A stretch of DNA of 45,745 nt from Acidimicrobiaceae bacterium RAAP-2 (GTDB lineage: Bacteria; Actinomycetota; Acidimicrobiia; Acidimicrobiales; RAAP-2). The stretch spans positions 1-45,745 of the forward strand of contig LMAD01000019.1 of NCBI GenBank assembly GCA_001443545.1, given 5' to 3'. Shown one piece after another: positions 40,812-45,745 of the stretch. The notes beneath the pieces were generated by a model that ran no database searches, was not told the origin of the DNA, and saw only the letters and a list, made by a program, of their open reading frames with translations. Position 1 is the first letter of the stretch. The number at the start of each line of letters is the position of its first letter. The position numbers were made by a program, and so were the translations under genes.

Positions 40812-42203
40812 TCAACGACTAGCGAACCGCCTGCCCACGCCGTAGAAGAGCCCGCCGACGGCGGTCAGCACCGCGATGAATCGATCACCCGACGTGAACG
40901 CCAGGGCGATCCCCACCGGGATGACGGCGCCGAACACCCACGCCAGCTGCTGGCGCACCGCGAAGCGAGCGAAGGTCCGGCCCTGAGCGCCGGGCGGGAC
41001 GTGACGCTGCGTGATGGCGTCAAAACTCGGCTGGGCGATCGCCGCGCAGAGTCCGAACCAGCCAGCCAGAATTGACTGCGCCACGAGTGACGGGTAGTTG
41101 CTCGCCACGGCGGCGCCGACCGCGGCCGCCACCAATGCGGCGGCGAGCAACGTTGACTCACGCAACGAGTGGCGCGCGCGCGTGACCAATCCCAGCCCCC
41201 CGAGGGCACCGACGGCACTCATCGTGAGCGCGAACGCGAACCACCCCAAACCGGCGTGCGCCCGACGTAGTCCAAAGGCGAGGAGAAACGTGGCGAAGCC
41301 GACAACGAAACGCATGAGCGCCGCGGCTCCGAGTCCCCACGCGACCTCTGCGTCGCCGAGCGGGTTGAGCGCGTGACGATCTCGCTCGGCCTGGGACATC
41401 TGGACGAACTCGTCGCGAACGACGCGAGCTGGGCGCTGCAGTCGAGTGCTCGCCACCGTCGCCCCGACGTACACGATCGACGCGGCAATCAGTACCGAGG
41501 GTGCGCCGACGCCCTTCAAGAGCCCCGCCGCCACCGTACCGGCGAGCAGCCCCGCAATCGTTCCGAGCAGCGTGAGCTGCGCGTTGAATCCCGCGAAACC
41601 AGCCGTTTCACCACCACCGTCGGTCGGCCAACCAGCGTTACCAACGGACGAGCGATGCTCACTGAACTGGTCCGTGCGGGCCATCTCGGGCACGAGCGTG
41701 CCCCGGATTACCACGTACAGCTTTGACGAGATGAGTACGAGAAAGACTTCCGGGTAGAGCCACAGTGAGTTCAGGTGTTGGCTCATGGTCCAACAGAGGA
41801 TGGCCCGAGCACCGGCCGACAACGCAACCAGCACCCGCCGACCGTTGGGCGAGCGATCAATGAGTGGTCCCAGCACCGGCGAAACGACCGCAAAGGGCGC
41901 AATGGTGATGAGCAGGTAGGCGAGGACCTTGCCCTTGGCCTCGGTCGGCGAAACGGAGAAGAACAGGGAACCCGCCAATGACACCGTCACGAAGGTGTCG
42001 CCCGCCATCATCACCACGTGGACGAGCGCCAGTCGGCCGAACGCCGTGTTCTGGTCGAAGAGGTCCTGGGTCGAAGCCCACGCCAACGAGCCGAGTCCGC
42101 GATGACGCACGAGTACGTAGCGTAGGTGATTGGCCCCGCGCCCGCGACCACGCACTCCCCTGAAGCCCGCCGCGTGGGTGAGAGGAGCTAATTCGAGAAG
42201 CAC
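40812..42203 (-). CDS. MFS-type membrane protein
   Basis: About 463 residues with roughly 12 hydrophobic segments: VHVVMMAGDTFVTVSLAGSLFF, VLAYLLITIAPFAVVSPVLGPLIDRSPNGRR with the MFS loop motif, and a mirrored second half with RFVVGFATFLLAFGLRR. The central loop (about 175-205) is Gly/Ser-rich. The N-terminal ~35 residues are basic and low-complexity, and a later start near VRHRGLGSLAWASTQDLF is equally likely. The substrate is unknown. The GTG at 42203 overlaps the end of the secreted-protein gene by 16 bases, suggesting co-transcription. Confidence 0.8.
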   Translation of the reverse strand: MLLELAPLTHAAGFRGVRGRGRGANHLRYVLVRHRGLGSLAWASTQDLFDQNTAFGRLALVHVVMMAGDTFVTVSLAGSLFFSVSPTEAKGKVLAYLLITIAPFAVVSPVLGPLIDRSPNGRRVLVALSAGARAILCWTMSQHLNSLWLYPEVFLVLISSKLYVVIRGTLVPEMARTDQFSEHRSSVGNAGWPTDGGGETAGFAGFNAQLTLLGTIAGLLAGTVAAGLLKGVGAPSVLIAASIVYVGATVASTRLQRPARVVRDEFVQMSQAERDRHALNPLGDAEVAWGLGAAALMRFVVGFATFLLAFGLRRAHAGLGWFAFALTMSAVGALGGLGLVTRARHSLRESTLLAAALVAAAVGAAVASNYPSLVAQSILAGWFGLCAAIAQPSFDAITQRHVPPGAQGRTFARFAVRQQLAWVFGAVIPVGIALAFTSGDRFIAVLTAVGGLFYGVGRRFASR

Positions 42204-42544
42204 GCCCGATGGTAGATGATGCCGGGAAGATCACCGGGGTGACAGTACGTGGCCCGAGACGCGAACCTCCACGAGCGACGAGACGGGTCGAAGCGCATCA
42301 GTTCGGTCACGCCGATCCGATTCGGACCCACCATGATTGTCGCCCACAGGTACGCCCACCCTCCGTCGCACCCGAAAGCGCTCACCCCACCCGTTGAGGC
42401 GAGGTGCGTGACTGGCGCACTCAAGGCGACCGCCGAACACGACGCCGCGAGGGGGGCGGATTCAATCGTCGAGGTCGCTCGAGTCGTCACCCAGCCAAGG
42501 CCGACGAACAGCATCGCCGCTGCCACGATACGAGTGAACGACAC
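42188..42544 (-). CDS. Small secreted or lipoprotein-like protein with four cysteines
   Basis: The 118-residue protein has an N-terminal hydrophobic segment (IVAAAMLFVGLGWVTTRA, about 6-23) that can act as a signal peptide or anchor. The exported part has C36, C59, C101 and C115, probably two disulfides, around GGWAYLWATIMVG and SRRSWRFASRATYCHPGDLPGIIYHRAC. The order C...GC..GWA...W....C..P..l...aC resembles small exported domains of actinobacteria, but I cannot name a family. The GTG start has no clear ribosome site. Its 3' end overlaps the MFS start. Confidence 0.7.
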   Translation of the reverse strand: MSFTRIVAAAMLFVGLGWVTTRATSTIESAPLAASCSAVALSAPVTHLASTGGVSAFGCDGGWAYLWATIMVGPNRIGVTELMRFDPSRRSWRFASRATYCHPGDLPGIIYHRACFSN

Positions 42545-42574
42545 GTCGTCAGTCTGTCACGCCGGTCACGAGAC

Positions 42575-43195
42575 CTAAGCGTCGTTGTTCAGCATCGCCG
42601 ACCTGAAGAGCGTGGTCATCGTTAAGTCCCAGTCTGCTTGTTCGATCGGCGACTCCGTAATGTCATCGAGCACACGTCCGAACACAATCGATTGAATCAA
42701 AATCCCGAGCGACCACGCCGAAACATCCTTGCGGACAAAACCCCGATCTTGACCCATGGATATCACCGAACTCAGCCCGGCGGTCAATCGTGATTCAGTG
42801 GCGCCGATGAGCGTGGCTAACTCGGGGCGCGTCAACGCCGCCGCGACGATCCGCGCACGCATCGCTCGGCTCCGACGTCGGTCCTCGCCAGCCGAAAGCA
42901 ATCCAATCAGGGGCTGAATCCTGACGAGGAACTCATCAATGCCTGTGGACTGTTGACTAATTTTCGATAATTCGTCAATGTCCCGTTGCACCAAATCACT
43001 GAACAACTGGCTGTACGCGGCGTCGATGACGCCTTCCCGGGAACCGAAATGGTGGTAGACGGACCCATAATTCACTCCAGTCGCGTCACATATTTCCGGT
43101 ATCCGGATCAGCGATTCGTCCCCATCCCATAGACGGGTAACTACCTCGTCGATTACCGCCTTCATGACGGGAATCGAACGACTTTGCTTAGCCAC
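42575..43195 (-). CDS. TetR/AcrR-family transcriptional regulator
   Basis: The 206-residue protein has an N-terminal HTH: IPEICDATGVNYGSVYHHFGSREGVIDAAYSQL. The rest is the usual helical ligand-binding domain (MRARIVAAALTRPELATLIGATESRL). It diverges from a DHA2 efflux gene, so it most likely represses that pump and reductase and perhaps itself, releasing DNA on binding a drug-like ligand. The GTG at 43195 has TAGAAT six bases upstream and no ribosome site. The DNA here is less GC-rich than its surroundings, which hints at transfer. Confidence 0.92.
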   Translation of the reverse strand: MAKQSRSIPVMKAVIDEVVTRLWDGDESLIRIPEICDATGVNYGSVYHHFGSREGVIDAAYSQLFSDLVQRDIDELSKISQQSTGIDEFLVRIQPLIGLLSAGEDRRRSRAMRARIVAAALTRPELATLIGATESRLTAGLSSVISMGQDRGFVRKDVSAWSLGILIQSIVFGRVLDDITESPIEQADWDLTMTTLFRSAMLNNDA

Positions 43196-43201
43196 ATTTG
43201 A

Positions 43202-43207
43202 ATTCTA
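43202..43207 (-). promoter_or_regulatory. Candidate leaderless -10 box (TAGAAT) of the TetR gene
   Basis: TAGAAT on the minus strand is followed by six bases and the GTG at 43195. It is the best -10 match of the leaderless set. Confidence 0.6.
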
Positions 43208-43254
43208 CCGCCCGTGTAAAGCACTTGAACTTAATTCGCCGGTGGCCAGCGCGA

Positions 43255-43273
43255 GCACCGGTATTTGCGGTGC
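43255..43273. promoter_or_regulatory. 19-bp inverted repeat, candidate TetR operator
   Basis: GCACCGGTATTTGCGGTGC has perfect 6-bp arms GCACCG/CGGTGC around seven bases, in the 146-bp gap between the TetR gene and the DHA2 pump gene. The nine bases GCACCGGTA recur at 43289-43297, giving a second half-site. Size and place fit a TetR dimer site. Confidence 0.6.
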
Positions 43274-43341
43274 CAGGAATCAAGAATCGCACCGGTAGTG
43301 TCCTACTGAATGTTTTGTACCTCGCCGCAGGAGGAGCCGTG

Positions 43342-44835
43342 GTGTCAAAATCGACCCGTTTAGAGCCCGAGATCATCCGGGTCGGTGTCGTCATCGTTCT
43401 CGGGGCGATCATGTCAATTCTCGACACCACCATCGTGGCCGTCGCCCTCCACACTCTCAGTCACGACTTCCACGTCGACGTCGCCACGATTCAGTGGGTC
43501 ACCACCGGGTACTTGCTCGCCCTCGCGGTCGTGATTCCCGTCTCGGGTTGGGCGATTCACCGCATCGGTGCCAAAACCGTGTACATGGTTTCACTCGTTC
43601 TCTTCGTCGCCGGATCAGCCTTAAGTGGTCTCGCCTGGTCGGCCGCGAGCTTGATCCTCTTTCGCGTCCTTCAGGGCCTCGGTGGCGGCATGATCCTGCC
43701 GGTCGGTCAATCGATCATGGCTCGTACGGCGGGACCACAGCGCATGGGTCAGGTAATGGGCATTATCGGCGTTCCGCAACTCTTGGGCCCGATTCTCGGT
43801 CCCGTCATCGGTGGCGTCATCATTTCGAACACGTCGTGGCGTTGGATATTCTTCGTCAACGTACCGATCGGTCTCATCGCGCTCGGGCTCGCCCGGCGCT
43901 CCTTGCCGAAGACGCCGGCCGACCGCGGACACCGATTCGATCTACTGGGCTTCGCGCTGCTCTCGCCGGGGCTCGCCCTCATCGTCTACGGCCTCGCCGA
44001 AGTCGGGACCCGAGGTGGTTTTCACGGCGCCGCGGTCTGGGACAGTCTCATCACCGGTCTGGTGCTTTGTGTCTTGTTCGTGTTTCGTTCGCTCCGAGCA
44101 CCCGAGCCGCTCATCGACATGAAGCTCTTCCGGGATCGAACGTTCTCACTCGCGTCAACGGGAATCTTCCTGGTCGGCGCGACGCTGTACGGAACGATGT
44201 TCCTACTCCCCCTCTACTACCAGATCGTCCGCGGCGACTCGGCGTGGCTCGCGGGACTGATGATGGCGCCGCAAGGTGTCGGCGCAGCGCTATCCATGCG
44301 AACCGGTGGGCTCATGGCCGACCGACGGGGACCCCGATCGGTCGTACCCTACGGCGTCCTCATCCTCGCGATCGGTACGTTCTTCTATACCCAGGTCACG
44401 GCGACGTCGAACTACTGGCTCTTGGGCTCTGCTCTCTTCATCCGAGGACTCGGAATGGGCGCGACCATGATGCCAACGTTCGCCGCCTCCTACTACAACC
44501 TCACGCACGAGGACGTGCCCAAGGCCACGTCCGCGACGAACATCTTGCGTCAGGTCGGTGGGTCCCTCGGCGTCGCAGTCTTCGCGGTCGTGTTACAGAC
44601 CCAGATCACCCACCGACTCCCGGCGATTGGCCTGGCGATCCAGGCCGGTAAGATTCACGCGAATCCCAGTCAACTCCAAGCACTGGCCGCGTCGTTCGCC
44701 CACTCCTTCTGGTGGTCGTTCGCCATCTCGCTGGTCGCGTTCATCCCCGCAGTATTTCTACCGAATCGTGGCCTCGCGGCCCAACGATCTGGCAGCGCCC
44801 CCGTCGTCCATTCACAACCGGAAAGTACCCCGTAA
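43342..44835 (+). CDS. DHA2-family MFS drug efflux pump (EmrB/QacA type)
   Basis: Proton-drug antiporter of about 497 residues with around 14 membrane segments. VLGAIMSILDTTIVAVALHTL is the typical first helix with the DTTIV motif. The motif C stretch LLGPILGPVIGGVII and the following SWRWIFFVNVPIGL are diagnostic of EmrB/QacA. AGGAGG at 43329-43334 stands seven bases before the GTG at 43342, which decides the start; the frame is open back to 43198, but that covers the operator. The TAA stop is one base from the FMN-reductase ATG, so the two are one operon. Confidence 0.93.
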   Translation: MSKSTRLEPEIIRVGVVIVLGAIMSILDTTIVAVALHTLSHDFHVDVATIQWVTTGYLLALAVVIPVSGWAIHRIGAKTVYMVSLVLFVAGSALSGLAWSAASLILFRVLQGLGGGMILPVGQSIMARTAGPQRMGQVMGIIGVPQLLGPILGPVIGGVIISNTSWRWIFFVNVPIGLIALGLARRSLPKTPADRGHRFDLLGFALLSPGLALIVYGLAEVGTRGGFHGAAVWDSLITGLVLCVLFVFRSLRAPEPLIDMKLFRDRTFSLASTGIFLVGATLYGTMFLLPLYYQIVRGDSAWLAGLMMAPQGVGAALSMRTGGLMADRRGPRSVVPYGVLILAIGTFFYTQVTATSNYWLLGSALFIRGLGMGATMMPTFAASYYNLTHEDVPKATSATNILRQVGGSLGVAVFAVVLQTQITHRLPAIGLAIQAGKIHANPSQLQALAASFAHSFWWSFAISLVAFIPAVFLPNRGLAAQRSGSAPVVHSQPESTP

Positions 44836-44836
44836 C

Positions 44837-45406
44837 ATGACAAAACCAGTACTCGAAATCATCATCGGTTCGACACGCCCCGGTCGCGTCGGCGGCGCCA
44901 TCGCCACGTGGTTCTACAACCTCGCGGTCGCCGATGATCGGTTCGACGTTGAACTAGTTGACCTCGCCGAGGTCAACCTGCCGATCTTCAACGAGCCCAA
45001 CCACCCGATCCAGGGCAACTACGAGTTCGACCACACGAAAGCGTGGTCGGCTACGGTCTCGCGAGCCGACGCCTTCGTTTTCGTCGTACCCGAGTACAAC
45101 CACAGTTTCAACGCCGCGACGAAGAACGCGCTGGACTACCTCCACCACGAATGGCGCTACAAGCCCGTGGGCATCGTCAGTTACGGCGGGGCCGTCATGG
45201 GCACCCGTTCGGCGCAACACCTCAAGCCGGTGTTCTCGGCCCTCAAACTCGTCCACGCGGGTGACGTCTCCATACCGTTGGTCACAACACCCGTCGTCGA
45301 CGGGGTCTTCGCGGGTAACGATGTTCTAGCGAACGCCGCAAGGAACCTGCTCAATGAGCTGGATTTTGTCACTCCCAGCCTGCGCCAACTGCGCGTCGAT
45401 CGCTAG
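44837..45406 (+). CDS. NADPH-dependent FMN reductase family protein
   Basis: The 189-residue flavodoxin-fold protein has the FMN phosphate loop IIIGSTRPGRVGGAIATWF, then VFVVPEYNHSFNAATKNALDYL and GIVSYGGAVMGTRSAQHL around the flavin. Members reduce quinones, azo dyes, nitro compounds or free FMN. The ATG at 44837 is one base from the pump stop, so the cell would make a reductase together with an efflux pump under the TetR protein. Two hairpins follow the stop. Confidence 0.93.
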   Translation: MTKPVLEIIIGSTRPGRVGGAIATWFYNLAVADDRFDVELVDLAEVNLPIFNEPNHPIQGNYEFDHTKAWSATVSRADAFVFVVPEYNHSFNAATKNALDYLHHEWRYKPVGIVSYGGAVMGTRSAQHLKPVFSALKLVHAGDVSIPLVTTPVVDGVFAGNDVLANAARNLLNELDFVTPSLRQLRVDR

Positions 45407-45745
45407 GTACCAGTAACCACCCTGCGCTCACCGAATTGCCCCTTCGGCAAACTCTGTTGGTGATGGGGCGCGATAAATACGCCCCAGAACGAGTTCTAGA
45501 CCGAGGTATGAGAGGTGGCGTCAGTATCTGACTGATCACCCCTAACTTTCCACCGGTGAGGTCGGCAACGTGCCACAAAGTGATTTCAGCGACTTATGTG
45601 GAGACGCCTACCTTTCTTATGTACTTTTCAGCAACTTAGGGCTGGCTGGCGGCCCGCCGTGGCGGCAGAAGATTGGTAGCGCTCGCCCGTTGCGTCAGGC
45701 CCTAGCGCGACGCGACGGCATCGGCAATAATTCGAGACGTCCAGT
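45407..45745. other. Right-end non-coding region with many short inverted repeats
   Basis: No convincing gene in 339 bases. Besides the two hairpins above it holds AGAAC-GA-GTTCT (45486-45497), GTCAG-TAT-CTGAC (45520-45532) flanked by GGTG/CACC, the palindrome CACCGGTG (45551-45558), GGCA-ACG-TGCC (45564-45574) and GCGCT/AGCGC (45679-45708). A near-repeat TTTCAGCxACTTAxG occurs at 45584-45598 and 45626-45640. It could be a structured RNA, an intergenic repeat or an element end. Confidence 0.45.
45436..45485 (+). terminator. Two tandem hairpins after the FMN reductase gene
   Basis: TTGCC (45436-45440) pairs with GGCAA (45446-45450) around CCTTC. GGGGCG (45465-45470) pairs with CGCCCC (45480-45485) around a nine-base loop. 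They start 30 bases after the stop. Neither has a T-run, so termination without Rho is not assured. Confidence 0.5.

Noticed and set aside
43198..43341. Upstream start for the DHA2 pump
   Set aside because: It would translate the operator region and lacks a ribosome site; AGGAGG precedes the GTG at 43342.
45486..45497. AGAACGAGTTCT as a LexA (SOS) box
   Set aside because: Actinobacterial SOS boxes have GAAC and GTTC four bases apart; here the spacing is two.
45369..45578. 69-residue minus-strand frame in the right-end spacer
   Set aside because: No domain or ribosome site, overlaps the FMN reductase end and several hairpins.

Overview
The window is GC-rich, gene-dense bacterial DNA from an actinobacterium. 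Evidence is the order smc-ftsY-ffh-rpsP-khpA-rimM-trmD-rplS, the coaD/SepIVA-like/yceD and DUF2469 neighbours known from mycobacteria, PspAB, F420-type oxidoreductases, many GTG starts and TAnnnT -10 boxes. Secreted proteins built of ~54-residue two-cysteine repeats, and the lack of mycobacterial lipid genes, make me lean toward Acidimicrobiia. That class assignment is inference. I see no rRNA, tRNA or CRISPR array.

Layout. 1-2.3 kb: the N-terminal part of a TnpB (IS605 OrfB type) cut by the window edge, then the cysteine pair cysK-cysE behind a perfect 15-bp palindrome. 2.4-11.1 kb: accessory and metabolic genes on both strands (secreted repeat protein, aldo/keto reductase, DCC thiol protein, MFS transporter, orphan propeller-like protein, Cas4/RecB-like nuclease, DsbA-like protein, DoxX, F420 LLM enzyme). 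11.1-15.0 kb: purK-purE and the envelope-stress operon pspA-htpX-pspAB. 15.0-18.1 kb: fumC-phhB, endonuclease IV and a pyridoxamine-oxidase-fold F420 protein. 18.1-36.4 kb: one unbroken minus-strand run of 21 core genes for a DAK2 protein, RecG, RsmD, CoaD, a SepIVA-like division protein, YceD, L32, PlsX, ACP, RNase III, MutM, SMC, FtsY, Ffh, S16, KhpA, RimM, TrmD, L19, DUF2469 and an unknown protein. 36.5-40.8 kb: rpmB, thiL, GTP-type pckG and a type II NADH dehydrogenase. 40.8-45.4 kb: an MFS protein with a small secreted cysteine protein, then a TetR regulator divergent from a DHA2 efflux pump plus an NADPH-FMN reductase. The last 339 bases have no convincing gene but several short inverted repeats.

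Two genome-wide habits stand out. First, eleven genes have a TAnnnT hexamer exactly 6 or 7 bases before the start codon, ten of them with no recognisable Shine-Dalgarno, which is the signature of leaderless mRNAs. Three lie inside the long core run (rsmD, smc, ffh) and so split it into several transcription units. Second, convergent genes are packed stop-to-stop, with 0-1 base between them in six cases and a 26-base overlap in a seventh, leaving no room for ordinary intergenic terminators.

I did not find a clearly new multi-gene system. The best leads are the leaderless-promoter code, the truncated TnpB, the palindromes at cysK, smc and the TetR/DHA2 region, the eight-repeat secreted protein and the structured non-coding right end.
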